Shown here: positions 20,613 to 33,010 of the stretch, piece by piece
How positions within the stretch are numbered: the stretch's first letter is position 1
How the letters are laid out: every line of letters starts with the position of its first letter
Assembly: GCA_029891385.1 (NCBI GenBank)
Contig: CM057233.1
Location: 12,837,460 to 12,901,459 of the forward strand
DNA from: Erythroxylum novogranatense
Lineage: Eukaryota > Streptophyta > Magnoliopsida > Malpighiales > Erythroxylaceae
Direction of reading: 5' to 3'
DNA length: 64,000 nt
The notes under the pieces: generated by a model
What the model was told of the DNA's origin: nothing
The model's database searches: none
Seen by the model: only the letters and a program-made list of their open reading frames with translations
Position numbers and translations under genes: made by a program

Positions 20613-23365
20613 TCTGGTTCTTTGGTTTAATCTCGGCTTACACCATAATTAAACATAGTTCAATAATTTGTTGTTCTCAAACCTCTCCTAAAAACTATTA
20701 ATTATAGGTTAATCTATTAATCTATGTTTTCCCTTAGGCATTGTTTATTTAAGATACGATCGTTAATTAAACCTAGCCACTGAATAACCTAAGATATGAT
20801 CACTAGATTCAATTGTGTATTAACATTTCTGATAAGTGTAAATTGCATCATGTTTTAAGGCATAATTTGATATGTGTTAAGCCATTAATTCAATCGTTTA
20901 GTATTTGTTTAGGTTACAGTTGTGTTAGTTTGTTAATTATTTATGTTTTAAGTGTTTTATGAGTTATTATAAGTCTTTGAACTTAAATATTATGTTTTTG
21001 AGGTATCTTGATGTGTTTGCTAGTGTTTCATGGTCAACATCAAAGAACAGAAAAGTTTTGGAGACATTCAAGCTAAAACGATCACCTACGATCGTGACAG
21101 AAGCACTAGAGTTAGCCCATAATCGTCGCCTGTATGCCATGATTGTAACAGAAGCACAAGGACCCATGATTATGTCCTGCATGCCATAATCATGACAAAA
21201 GGCTCAGATGTGGCCCATGATCGTGACCTATATCAAGCAGACTCACAGATGCATAAAAAAGCCAAAATTTGAGGAATTTTTTGGCCCATTTGAAGCCTAA
21301 AAAAACTTAGGGTTACTCAAAACACAAAAGGATATTTAAAAGAATAAAAAAAAGAGGCAAAGGGAGCTTTTGCATCAGCCAGCTTGAGAAACCCTAGAGA
21401 GAATTCATTGAGAGATAGAGAAAGAGAAGAAGGAAAAGATAAAAGAACAAGAAGCTGATTTGACGTACTTCTCAGATTAGGAGTTTCTCGACGTCACTGC
21501 CTCCCATCATCTGTTCAGATCATATTTCCTGTTTATTTTCAATTTTATTATTGTATAGAATTGGAATAACAGTTTGATGATAGGATCTTGAATGTTAAAG
21601 ATGTTCTAAACTCACCTTCGTTGTTTTATCTTTGAATTAATGAAATCTATTTGTTTATATGGTTATTGCATTTGTTGAGGTTTAATTATACGAGTTTATA
21701 ATTCGTTAACAAATTGAGAGGATGAATAAGATGAAAAATGATTAAATTGGGCTAACGAGAATTTGGTGATTTAATAGAATAAGAAATAAATCAAATCAGT
21801 AAATTGTGAGATGAGAGATCATGAATCTGTTTCCAATATGTTATTAGAGAACTTCAAAACTAATTAGGGTTTTGGATAGGTTATTAATTGAGAGATTGCA
21901 ACTTTCATAATATAATTAGATTTTACGATTTAGGGTTAATGGTTATAACTCGAAAGAGAGTAATTAACCCTAGGACCGTCTAAAACCAACAATCAAGTAA
22001 TTCATAATCAGTTAGGTTAGCGTTAAAGATAGGTGGAATTCCCTTTCATTAAATTGGTAATTTCCTTATGTTGATTCTTGGGTGTGTGTTGCAATTGTTG
22101 AATAATTAATATTTTGTGTTCAATTCTTAATTTGATTGATTGAATTAAATTCTCGTTTTTACTTTCGTACATTTTGAATTTCTTTGATTTGTTTTTGGCC
22201 TTAGATTTTAGGATTAGATTATCCCTCCTTATGGAATCAACATCTTAGGTACTATGTAATAAATCGTGAGTTTGTGAATTATTGAGGATTATTTATTAAA
22301 ACTTACATACAACTAACACCCGATCAAGTGTTTGGCATTGTTGCCGGTCAAATGATTAGTTTAATTCTTATATTCTAAAGCTTTTTCACCATTTTTTATG
22401 TTTACAAAAATAGAGAAAGAAGTTTGGGGCATAAAGTAGAGACACATCAAGACATCTTAGAGTGAGAATGAGACATCTGAAGAGCTAGATGCCAAGAAGA
22501 AATGAAAAGAACAATGATGGAGGATAGATATTATAGGAAGCAAGGAATTTTTCCAAACCACAATGAGGCACAGTTTGGTTAGGGAAGTAATGATCCTTAT
22601 TGGGACATGTACACTCCAGGGTGGCAGAAACACCCAAATTTCTATTAGTCTAACAATGTAAGGACTCACTTAAGACATCAAGATCTATTAGGACTTTAGT
22701 GAGATAAGTCCAGTTTATGGTATTCTAAATTGGAAAAGATCCTGGATAAGCTCATGGACCTAGAGGAGTTTTAGAGGAGATTAGAAGAGCAAATTAAATA
22801 AGTAACAAAAAATCTTGCCTTGTTTATTCACAACCTAGATATTCGAGTGAGAAAACTTTCCCTTGAATTTTGTAAGAGAAGTGTGGAAGACTCTCTAAGT
22901 AATATGGAAATACACCAAAGAGAGCAATATGAGGCTATCGCATATAAAAATAAGGGAGAGCTAAAAAGATTAGTGTAAAACTAAACTGAATACCACCTTA
23001 TTGAAGACAAAAAGACGAAGAAAGAGGATGAAGAAAAGAATGTCAACCATCCTTATTATTCACCAGTTCTTGATATACTAGGTGTGAATATCGAAAAATC
23101 TTTAGTAGCTGTCTATGAAAAGAACCTTATCCTTTAGATTAATGATGACCAAGTGACATTCAACATGAAAGATGTATTAAAAAATCCAAAGGAAGGTGAC
23201 TCATTAAGGCAAATCAATGTGGTCGAATCTTTATGAAAGTCTTAATGATAACAAACATCGAGCTTGTCGAAGTTATGAAAGTCTTTATTCGTGAAGCGAA
23301 AAAAGCAGAGGAGATGAAGGTGATTACGGAAGAAAGAGAGAAACTCACCTTCTTACAATACAAAC
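20613..23365 (+). mobile_element. Degenerate Athila-like Gypsy remnant (LTR end, primer site, gag)
   Basis: TTTGGCATTGTTGCCGG at 22331-22347 resembles the TGGCGCCGTTGCCGGGG primer region typical of Athila/Tat Gypsy elements. Upstream DNA to 20613 would then be LTR; its start is lost at the Copia junction. Downstream, near 22592-22650, the frame reads DPYWDMYTPGWQKHPNFY, very like the YNPGW--HPNFSW word of Athila gag. Further on, near 23136-23200, there is NDDQVTFNMKDVLKNP, similar to the segment before the protease in such elements. Stops and frameshifts are frequent, so this is an old relic. It continues up to the Gypsy LTR beginning at 23366. Confidence 0.55.
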
Positions 23366-23368
23366 TAT

Positions 23369-24410
23369 TGAAGTGAATCACACGTTAGTACAATGCTTAT
23401 AAAACGATAACGAATACACGAGAAGGGGGGGTTGAATTGTGTATTCCCCTTGTTGAAAACTCTTTCAAAACGGTTTTGTTTAAAAAACAAGTTCCTTTAC
23501 CGAAACTTCAGTAAGTTCGAATTAATCAAAACTTTGAAACCTTGTTTCGAAATTCAAGTAATAACAAAACTTTGAACTTTAAGAGAGATAGGGTAGAGAG
23601 AAGTTGACACAACGATTTTATACTGGTTCACCCCAAACCGTGGGCTACGTCTAGTCCTCAGAAGTCTTTATGAGATTTCACTATCTCTTCAACGTTTACA
23701 AGTATTCTTTCCGACCCTCTTCAGGTCTCTACACTCAGTATTCTTTCACACTTAGCCTCTGCAGGCTATCTGCACTACTTTTCTTACAAAAGTATTTGAA
23801 ACCTGTTACAGTAAAATTTGCTCTCAGCTAATTTGCACAATTGTCTTACAGACAAGCTTTTTCGTTCGCGTATGTAAATCAATTCACTTTCAGCTTTTTT
23901 TTTCTTCTAACTTTGCAATCTTCGACTTCGACTTATATTTATAGTCTTCGTTTGCAACTGCTTCTTGAATCTTGTTTCTTGAATCTTGAAAGAAACGACT
24001 AATTAGTTAAGTTCTGTAACTAACTCAAACTGACTCTTGAGTCTTCTTTTTTCCGTCTGTATTTTTGCGTATGTATTTTTTTTATCTGTGTCTGTGTCTA
24101 TTTTGCGTCTGCGTCTGCGTCTGCTCGCTTTTTTGCGCCTCACGTCTACGCTCGCTTTCATTTAGCGTCTGCGTCTGCTCAAGGCTCGCTTTTCATTTTG
24201 CGTCTGCGTCGCTTTTCATTTTGCGGCTCTGCGTCGCTTTTCTACTTCTCCGTCATTTTTCAATCGTATTCAGTATTTCTTTATGCCTTTTAACTTCGTC
24301 TGCGTCTGTGTTTTATTCTCCGTCTGTCTGTTTTCTATTTTACGTCTGTTTTTACTCCTTCTTTGTTATTCATCAAAATCATATATATAAAATGTCATTT
24401 TGACTCAACA
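23369..24410 (-). repeat. 3' LTR of SIRE-like copy 2
   Basis: On the plus strand it runs from TGAAGTGAATC to TGACTCAACA, next to the reverse polypurine tract. The TATA box is at 23936-23943 (minus). The C/T-rich GCGTCTGC repeat zone lies about 24100-24345. Confidence 0.9.
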
Positions 24411-24425
24411 ATCTCCCCCTTTTTG
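24411..24425 (-). other. Polypurine tract, copy 2
   Basis: In minus-strand sense, CAAAAAGGGGGAGAT precedes the TGTTGAG LTR start. It primes plus-strand synthesis. Confidence 0.9.
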
Positions 24426-24632
24426 ATGATAACAAATTATATACATAAAAAGAAAACAAAATACAATGAGTAAAAGGAAAAAAATATTATCTTCAAAAAT
24501 CTTCTTCCTCTTCTTCCTTTCTTTTCTTCGTCTCCTTCAATCACACCCTTTGAGATTCTTTGTTTGCTTTCTTCCATTCTCTTCTGCTACTTTCCATTCT
24601 CTTCTCCCCCTATTTGTTATAATAAAAAATGA

Positions 24633-26918
24633 TTAATGACGATGACTCTTCATCAGTTCTATCATCATCTTCTTCATATCATTCATCATCTCCTTTATCT
24701 CGTTGACTTCTCCGCGTAATTGGCTGATTTCAGCTTGGGAGTCAAACGGTGAGGAGGGTTGATCATTATTTGCTGAGGGTGTTGTGAACGCAATATTAGT
24801 AGCATATGCGTCCGAGGATGGAATGTAATCTTCTCTAATCGCAAATGTGGGTGGATGAACGAATAGATTTGACTCTGGAAGGTCTAAATCATAGGGAGTA
24901 GGTAGCTTAAGCAACTGTCTTCCTTGTAGGGGTATTGCTTCAGCTTCAATAGACAGTGTATCAGATAGAGGCCTGATACGTAAAACTGTCTGGACAAGGG
25001 ATTCAATAAACGTACCTGTTATCAGTCGTCCCCCTACTGGATAGTATTCATACTTATCTGTATAGCTACAACTAGCTCCATCAGTATTCTCTTTCGAAGC
25101 GCATGCTGCATCAATTCGACGCACTTCTTTTTCAATTTGATCTGAGGACAGATCATCACTTATTTCTTCAGGAAATAGCTTCATCTTCCCCTTATTCAAA
25201 TCCAAAGGATATCTTGGCTGAATATCGGTACAACCTTTATTACCGTCTTCTCTGTGATTAGATAAATAGTACACGGTTTGCTGGACTTTTTTGTAGGATA
25301 TGGCTTTGTAGCAGCATCCCTCAAGACGTCATAGAAAATCTTTTCATCTTCTTTCAATAAATGCCATGTGTCACTATTTATCAAAATAGGTTGTACGACA
25401 GCCATTACCTTCCTCCTTGGTTGATCACAGATGGCGATCGCAGTCCTTCTCTTGGTAACAACTTCAACCATTATGATCTTCAACTTGTCTCTTCTAAAAA
25501 ATTTAGAGTAGTTGTATATGATCAGACCAGGTTCATCGGATTTCTCCTGTGATTACTGAGCCAAGTTTAATTCTGCTATTGCCTCTTGTTGATCTGTGCG
25601 GGGAATAGATTGAACCAGGTTAGGCTCTACTGGTTCCTCCTGTTGGATAACAATAGGAGTTTCCTGAACTCTGCTTTGCTTCTTCTGACTAACTTCCTCA
25701 GCAGTGGACACACTCTTCTTTCGACTAATTTTCTTAGTCTTTTCTTCTGCTTCAGTCAGTCTCAGAGTTTTCTGAACTTGAGATTTTTCCTTCTCAGACT
25801 CCGACTTTCTCTTTTTTCAGTCTCTTTAGTCTGTTTGGTTGAGTCTTCCTATAGAATAGAGACTAGAGATCTTGTCGCTTTTGGTACGTGATATCCAGAC
25901 ACTTCTGCCTCACTCTGCTCTCTGGTTCTCCTTTCTTCCTGTTGTCGCAGAGTGCGAATCCTTGGTGATCTCCTCGCCTTTTTGGAAATCTCACCCAAAA
26001 GACTCTCCCATGTTCTTTTCTGCGCACCTTCATCTGTCCTCTGGACTTGGCTCACGTCTCTTTGAGGACTCGCCTATTTGATCAGCGGTCTTCCCGATAA
26101 TTTTCTTCTTTCTTCGATCGGCAATCTCATACTCACTTGAGATTTAGAACTTGTGACAGGAGTCTTCTTTAATAACCGCTCCCCCTCAGTTCTAGCTTTC
26201 ATTGTAGATTCTACTTCTTCTTTTATCACCACCTTCAAGCCCATTCTTCTTACTGTATCAGAGTTAATGGTACTCTTGACAGATACTATCCTTTTGATTC
26301 CTCTGTGAAGAAGAACTCCGGATTCCCTAAAAATCCTGGTGAGTAGCATGTCGTAAGGATAATTGTTGGTATCCTTCATCTCCTTAACCATATAATGAAA
26401 AATAAAAAATGTAGGTCAATTGGACGACGATTCAGCAGATAGAACAGACATTGTTCTTCCAAGGTAGTCACAAGATGCCTTGACCCGGCTCTCGGTAAGA
26501 TGCAATTAAATAGAATAACATGAAGAACCCTAGCCTTCGGGACCAGGCTTGAGGTCTTCCTCTCCTATGGGTCATTAGCTCCATATAACTGTTTTCTGAC
26601 ATCTTCTTCCTTCATACTAACCTTGGACATCCATCCAGCTTTGGTTGATAGGATTTCTCCAACTGATGAGCACTCAGTTACCTTCTCCACTATCTCCTTC
26701 GTCACAATAACAGATACTCCATCTACTATTGAGACAATGGTGTTATCAACTAGTTGCGTATTCTTCCAAAAGTCGTACACCTCATCAGTATACACTGGTT
26801 CCCGCACCTGGAAGAATTTTCTCCATCCCGCTTCTACGATTTTTGGTTCAACATCCATATTTTCGTTCCACAGAGATTCAAAATCTACATGTCTTCCATA
26901 CATCATAGCTGACTCCAT
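24633..26918 (-). pseudogene. ORF3 of SIRE-like copy 2
   Basis: This is homologous along its whole length to the copy 1 ORF3 (about 762 codons). It starts at ATG 26918, 264 bp after the pol stop. N-terminal words are RHVDFESLWNENMDVEP and GWRKFFQVREPVY. The conserved late block has IQPRYPLDLNKGKMKLFPEE and GGRLITGTFIESLVQTVLRI. The C-terminal coiled coil is LRGEVNEIKEMMNDMKKMMI. TAG codons at 26565-26567 and 26074-26076 fall at the same two codons as in copy 1. Extra frameshifts occur near 26500, 25850-25500 and 25300. No membrane segment is visible. The C-terminal 210 residues remain continuously open. Confidence 0.7.
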
Positions 26919-27182
26919 TGATTTTGAATCGAAACTATCTCTTGTAAGCTGTTATACAAAGATAAAGTTGATCTCAAGGGTTTTCAAGAGAGATGAAACG
27001 TCTGTATTTGAGAGAGTAATCGAAATGATTTTAATTTCAGACTACTCGTAGGGGTCTTATCTGGTGTGTTCTAGAATCATTGGGATCCTCAAGACTATGA
27101 GATTTTCCCTCCACAACTTCCTTGTGAGAGAAGTTACCAGTTGTAAACCACTGTTTCTGACGCCGTTAACTTTGACGATCTC

Positions 27183-30100
27183 TTAGCTTGACTGGTCATT
27201 TAACATAACCATGTTGAGGTTCCGTCTGATTTCCTTGAACCGATCTTCACTCAATGGTTTAGTGAAGATATCTGCCCATTGATACTCTGTTTCAACGAAT
27301 TGTAGTGTCACCACCTTCCTCTGAATGTAGTCTCTCAAGAAGTGATGTCTAACTTCGATATGCTTCACTCTCGAATGCTATATTGGATTCTTCGATAGAT
27401 TGATGGCACTGGTGTTGTCGCAGTAGATTGGGATCTCCTCTTCCTGAACTGAATAATCTTCCAGTTGATATTTAATCCACAGTGTTTGTGAACAACAGCT
27501 TGCGGAAGACATGTACTCGGCTTCGACAGTTGATAGAGCGATTGAACTTTATCTCTTGCTTGACCAGGAAACTAGGTTTGCACCAAGAAAGTGACATCCT
27601 CCACTAGTGCTCTTCCTTTCAATCCTATCTCCGGCATAGTCTACATCGCAATATCTGATTAACCTGAAATCTTTACTTTTCTCAAACATTAAGCAAAGAT
27701 CAGTAGTACCTGCGAGATATCTTATAATCCTTTTAACAACAATAAAATGAGACTCTCTAGGATCGACCTGAAACCTTGCACACAAGCATACACTGAATGA
27801 ATATCAGTCTACTTGTCATGAAGATACAAGAAAGAACCGATCATCCCTTTATACAGGGTTTGATCCACCTTCTTACAAAGTTCATCTTTTGACAAAAGGT
27901 TCGAAGGATGCATCGGAGTTGCCATTGGCTTCATATTATTCATATCAAATTTACACAGCAATTCTTTCACAGACTTTTGTTGATGGATAAAGATTTTCTC
28001 TTCGGTTTGCTTAACTTGCAACCCAAGAAAGAACTTTAGCTCACCCATCATACTCATTTCAAATTCATTTTTCATCAGACTCTCAAAACTCATACACAAC
28101 TTCTTCGAAGTAGCACCAAATATAATATCATCAATATAGATTTGCACTAAGATAAAATCATTCTCATAATTCTTTCTGAAAAGCGTTTTATCCACTTGAC
28201 CTTTAGTAAACCCACTCTCCAAGAGAAAATTACTTAGACGATCATACCAAGCTCTAGGAGCTTGCTTCAAGCCGTATAAAGCTTTATGAAGTCTATAGAC
28301 ATGTTCTGGATTCTTAACATCCTCAAATCCAGGAGGTTGCTTCACATAGACTTCTTCGTCTATAAAACCATTCAGAAAAGCGCTCTTCACGTCCATTTGA
28401 AAAAGCTTTATATCATGAAAAACAACATATGCTAACAATATCCTAATAGCTTCAAGTCTTGCTACTGAAGCATATATCTCATTGTAGTCTATTCCTTCTT
28501 GCTGATTATAGTCTTGTGCTACTAATCTAACTTTATTCCGACTCACTCTACCTGATTCGTCTAACTTATTCTTAAAAACCCATCTGGTTCCTATAATGGA
28601 TTTCTTCGAAGGTTTTGGAACTAAGGACCAAACTTTATTCCTAGCAAACTGATTCAGCTCCTCTTACATGGTTCAAATCCAAGCTTCGTCCTGAAGAGCT
28701 TCCTCAATCTTCTTAGGCTCTATTTCAAAGATGAAAGCCACATTAGCTTCTCTTCTGAATTTGGACCTTGTCCTTACTCCTTCTGCGGTCTCTCTGATAA
28801 TTAGCTCTTCTGGATGAGAACTCCTATATTTCCAATCTTTCTTTAATCCCATAGTTTCTGGAATATCCTCAACCTTATCTACTTGAGTTCCTGATGATGG
28901 AGTTTCTGTTGTGTCATCTAAGTTCTTTGAAGGACCTTCATTCTCCATGTCATCTTCCTTATGGGGTTGGGAACGATCATCAAACTTGACATGGATGGTT
29001 TCCTCAATTGTCCTTAAAATAGGGTTATATACCCGAAAAGCCCTAGATGATGATGAGTAGCTTAGAAAGATTCCTAAATAGGTCTTTGAATCGAACTTAT
29101 CCAACAATTCCTTTGTATTTAGAATAGAGCACTTGCAACCGAATGGATGAAAGTAAGATATGTTAGGTCTCCTTCCATTCCATAACTCATAAGGAGTCTT
29201 CTTCAACAGTGGTCGCAACAGTATTCTGTTCTGAATATAACACGCTGTATTCACGGCTTCTACCCAGAAATACTTAGGAAGATCCATCTCACATAGCATA
29301 GTCCTTGCCATTTCTTGGATCGTCCTGTTCTTCCTTTCAACAACTCCATTATGTTGTGGAGTTCTAGGAGCAGAGAAATTGTGGGAAATTCCATTCTCCT
29401 CACAAAATAATCTAAACTTCTCATTCTCGAATTCTCCACCATGATCACTCCTGATACTGGCTATAGGTACTCCTTTTTCTATCTGTAACTTTTTGGAAAG
29501 GATCCTAAAACACTTAAAGGATTCATCTTTGTGTGACAAAAACAATATCCAACAAAATCTAGTAAAGTCATCAACAATAACAAATCCATATTTCTTTCCG
29601 CCAAGACTTATTGTCCTAGTTGAACCAAATAAATCCATATGTAACAGCTCTAAAGGTCTAGAAGATGTTACAAAATTTTTAGAAGAAAACCATGTTTTAA
29701 TTTGTTTTCCTTTCAAACAATTTTCACAGAAAAATTCTTTATCAAAACTCAATTTTTGTAAACCTCTTACCAAATCAAAATTTGCCAACTTTGAAATGTG
29801 TTTAAAAGAGACATGACCTAGCTTTTTATGCCAGATTAGTCTTTCTTCTTCAGAAGATAGAAAACATGAAAAATTTTGGTCTTGAAAATCTTATAAGTAA
29901 ATTTTATAAAGATTATTTCTTCTCTTGGCAGAAAAGAATATAGACCCATCTTTGTTTCTGACTTCACAAAGATTTTGATTGAACGTGACTATGAAACCAG
30001 AATCACACAATTGACTTACACTTATCAAATTGTGCTTCAGACCATCAACAAGCAGTACATTATCTATGCATGCAAAGGAATCTTTACCTATCTTACCGAT

Positions 30101-30256
30101 TCCAATTATCTTTCCCTGCTGGTTGTCTCTGAAAGCCACCGATCCTCCTTTCTTATACTGAAGATCTAGGAACATAGACCTTCTACCCGTCATATGTCGC
30201 GAGCAGCCACTGTCTAAATACCAACGGTGCTTGTCGCATCTTCCAAGGAAGGATAT
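27183..30256 (-). pseudogene. Copia pol, SIRE-like copy 2
   Basis: The domain order matches copy 1: protease DSG motif near 30210-30225, zinc CENCLKGK, integrase HMDLFG, IRSDHGGEF and [20 protein letters not shown] and YIDDIIF, RNase H CDVDYAGD (aspartate at the second D changed to DVD). One long open segment (28673-29788) covers integrase to the start of RT, and another (27809-28546) most of RT. Stops interrupt near 28670 and 27375-27380, and a frameshift near 27800 separates RT from RNase H. The polyprotein stop is at 27183. As in copy 1, the frame is +1 to gag, opening after a TAG at 30257-30259. Confidence 0.88.
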
Positions 30257-31880
30257 CTACAGGAGAAACTATTTTACTCTTTGGTACCCATATTTTCGTG
30301 GGTCCTTTCTGGTTAGTAATATGCATATAATGAGTTCTTTGATGCCTTTTACTAATCTGTTGATGAAAACGTGTTTGGTAATGCCTTTTATTTTGAGAAA
30401 GTGGTTTTATATAATTATGGAACTTATTACCCTTAAACCCTAATCCAGTTTTATCACTCGGGTGTCTACATTTTCCTAGCATCTCATTCATTCTCTTAGT
30501 ACTTTCAGTTAATGTTGCTAAATCAGATGAGAGACTTTTAATTCTAAGCTTCAACTGATTTATCTCTTCGGATTTATCTACAACTCTCTTTTTCTCCTCA
30601 AGTTGTTTCTTTAAACAAATATTTTATCTCTCTATTTCTTCTGTATGTTTAATATTTTCTACATACTTCTTCTTTAATAGTTTGTACTGTTTCAGAATAG
30701 CATGAGAATCCTCTAATAATTCTGAATAAGCTTCATGCAAGTTATCCTATTCAGAAGTTACCTCCTCATCACTTTCTTCTTCGGCTACTAGCCAGATATT
30801 AGCATGTTAAGATGACTCGGAATTTGTATCTAACTCTGATGAATCTAGATCTTCCCATGTTTCCATCATGCTTTTCTTGCCTTCTCTACTCTTCTTTGGT
30901 TTCTTCTTCAGAGTAGGACATTCGGACTTGTAGTGTCCGGGTTGATTACACTCGTAGCATATGATAGATGTCTTTTCTGCTTTGCCATCATCTTTGCTAT
31001 TCTTCTTGAAGGGTTGGCTTCCTTTGGACTTCTTCTTCCACATCCGTCTTATCTTCCGGGAAATGAGCGATAATTCGTCATCTTCATCACTTGACTCTTG
31101 TTCTGATTTTCTTGAGTCATCATTCTTCGATTCTTCTATCTTCAATTCTTTTGATGACTTTCTCCTTCTTTGAGTCTTGTGGTTCTTCTGTCCGGCCTTC
31201 AGTGCTATTGACTTTTCCCGTTTGGGCTTGTCTTCAGCATCGAGCTCTACTTCATGAATCTTCAGTGATCCAAGCAACTTGTCAAGCTTTAGCACGCTCA
31301 AGTCCTTCGCTTCCTGCACCGCTATAACTTTTGGTCTCCACCTCTTCGAAAGACTTCGTAAGATCTTTCTTAAGTGATCCTGGTTATTGTACGTTCTTCC
31401 AAGGGCTTTTAATCCATTGACGATTGTCTGAAATCTTCCAAACATTTGATCAATAGATTCTTCTTCCTTCATCTTGAAAAGCTCATACTGGTGCACAAGA
31501 ATGCTTATCTTGGATTCTTTGACTTGGTTTGTGCCTTCATGAGCGATGGAAAATGTGTCCCACATCTCCTTTGCAGTGTCGCATCCTTGAACTTTGTCAT
31601 ATTCACTCCTGCTTAGGGCATACGTCAAGAAGAACTTCGCTTTAGAATTGAGCTGAATTCTTGCCTTTTGGTCAGCCGTCCATCTGGTCCGTGGAATAAG
31701 ATTTCCATCTTCGTCTACTGGTATATATGGTCCATTCTCTATAACATCCCAAAGATCGACATGAGTAGATTCTACGAACAACCGCATTTTATCTTTCCAG
31801 TAGTAATAGTCTTCTCCGTTGAATGCTGGAGGTCTCGTGACTAAGGCACCTTCTGCAATGTATATATGTGATTCTGCCAT
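30183..31880 (-). pseudogene. Copia gag, SIRE-like copy 2
   Basis: The ATG at 31880 (MAESHIYIAEGA) is equivalent to that of copy 1. The frame is also open upstream through the primer site but that part is not expected to be translated. The first 358 codons are intact: UBN2-type domain (PPAFNGEDYYYWKDKM), K/E-rich linker, then the CYECNQPGHYKSECP zinc knuckle near 30930. A TAA at 30807-30809 and a TAA near 30620 break the acidic/coiled-coil tail. The gag frame ends with TAG at 30183, just past the overlapping protease DSG codons. Confidence 0.85.
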
Positions 31881-31923
31881 TATCTTTAATCCACACTTTG
31901 CTACAGTGATTCCTGGATACCGA

Positions 31924-31936
31924 GCTCTGATACCCA
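31924..31936 (-). other. Primer binding site, copy 2
   Basis: TGGGTATCAGAGC in minus-strand sense lies next to the 5' LTR. One extra G compared with the usual TGGTATCAGAGC slightly weakens the iMet match. Confidence 0.85.
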
Positions 31937-32489
31937 TTGAAGTGAATCACACGTTAGTACAATGCTTATAAAGAGATAATGAATACACGAGAAGGGGGGG
32001 GGGGTTGAATTGTGTATTCCCCTTGTTGAAAACTCTTTCAAAACGGTTTTGTTTAAAAAACAAGTTCTTTTACCGAAACTTCAGTAAGTTCGAAACCTTG
32101 TTTCGAAATTCAAGTAATAACAAAACTTTAAACTTTAAGAGAGATAGGGTAGAGAGAAGTTGACACAGCGATTTTATATTGGTTCACCCCAAACCATGGG
32201 CTACGTCCAGTCCTCAAAAGTCTTTATGAGATTTCACTATCTCTTCAAAGTTTACAAGTATTCTTTCCGAGCCTCTTCAGGTCTCTACACTCAGTATTCT
32301 TTCAGACTTAGCCTCTGCAGGCTATCTGCACTACTTTTCTTACAAAAGTATTTGAAACCTGTTACAGTAAAATTAGCTCTAAGCTAATTTGCACAATTGT
32401 CTTACAGACAAGCTTTTTCGTTCGCGTACGTAAATCAATTCACTTTCAGCTTTTTTTCTTCTAACTTTGCAATCTTCGACTTCGACTTA

Positions 32490-32497
32490 TATTTATA
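32490..32497 (-). promoter_or_regulatory. TATA box in copy 2 5' LTR
   Basis: TATAAATA in minus-strand sense, in the same GAAGGCTATAAATATAAGTCG context as in copy 1. This is the LTR that would drive copy 2 transcription leftward. Confidence 0.6.
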
Positions 32498-32689
32498 GCC
32501 TTCGTCTGCAACTGCTTCTTGAATCTTGTTTCTTGAATCTTGAAAGAAACGGTTAATCAGTTAAATTCTGTAACTAACTCAAACTGACTCTTGCGTCTTC
32601 TTTTCTACGTCTGTATTTTTGTGTTTTGTTTACGTATCATATTTTTTTCATCTGCGTCATGTCTATTTTGCGCGCATACGTATTCGTGT

Positions 32690-33010
32690 TTGTATTCGCT
32701 TTTCATTTTGCGTCTGCGTCTGCGTCTGCTTTTCATTTTGCGTTTGCATCTGCGTCTGCGTCTGCGTTTTATCTTGCGTCTGCGTCTGCTTTTCATTTTG
32801 CGTCTACATCTGCGTCTACTTTTTATTTTACGTCTGCGTCTGCTTTTCATTTTGCGTTTGCGTCTGCGTCTTCTTTTCATTTTGCGTCTGGGTCTGCTTT
32901 TCTACTTCTCCGTCTGTTTTTCAATCTGCGTCTGTATTTCTTCGTCTGCTTTTTAACTTCGTCTGCGTCTGTGTTTTATTCTCCGTTTGTCTGTTTTCTA
33001 TTTTACGTCT
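32690..33010. repeat. GCGTCTGC minisatellite in the copy 2 5' LTR
   Basis: Irregular repeats of GCGTCTGC are joined by TTTTCATTTT spacers, about 30 bp per higher-order unit. Copy number differs from the partner LTR at 24100-24345. The open frames in all phases here (Cys/Val/Phe-rich on plus, Arg/Lys-rich on minus) are by-products of the repeat. Confidence 0.8.

Noticed and set aside
24100..24345. CRISPR-like array in the LTR repeat zone
   Set aside because: Repeats are short, irregular and contiguous with no unique spacers, and the DNA is plant nuclear.
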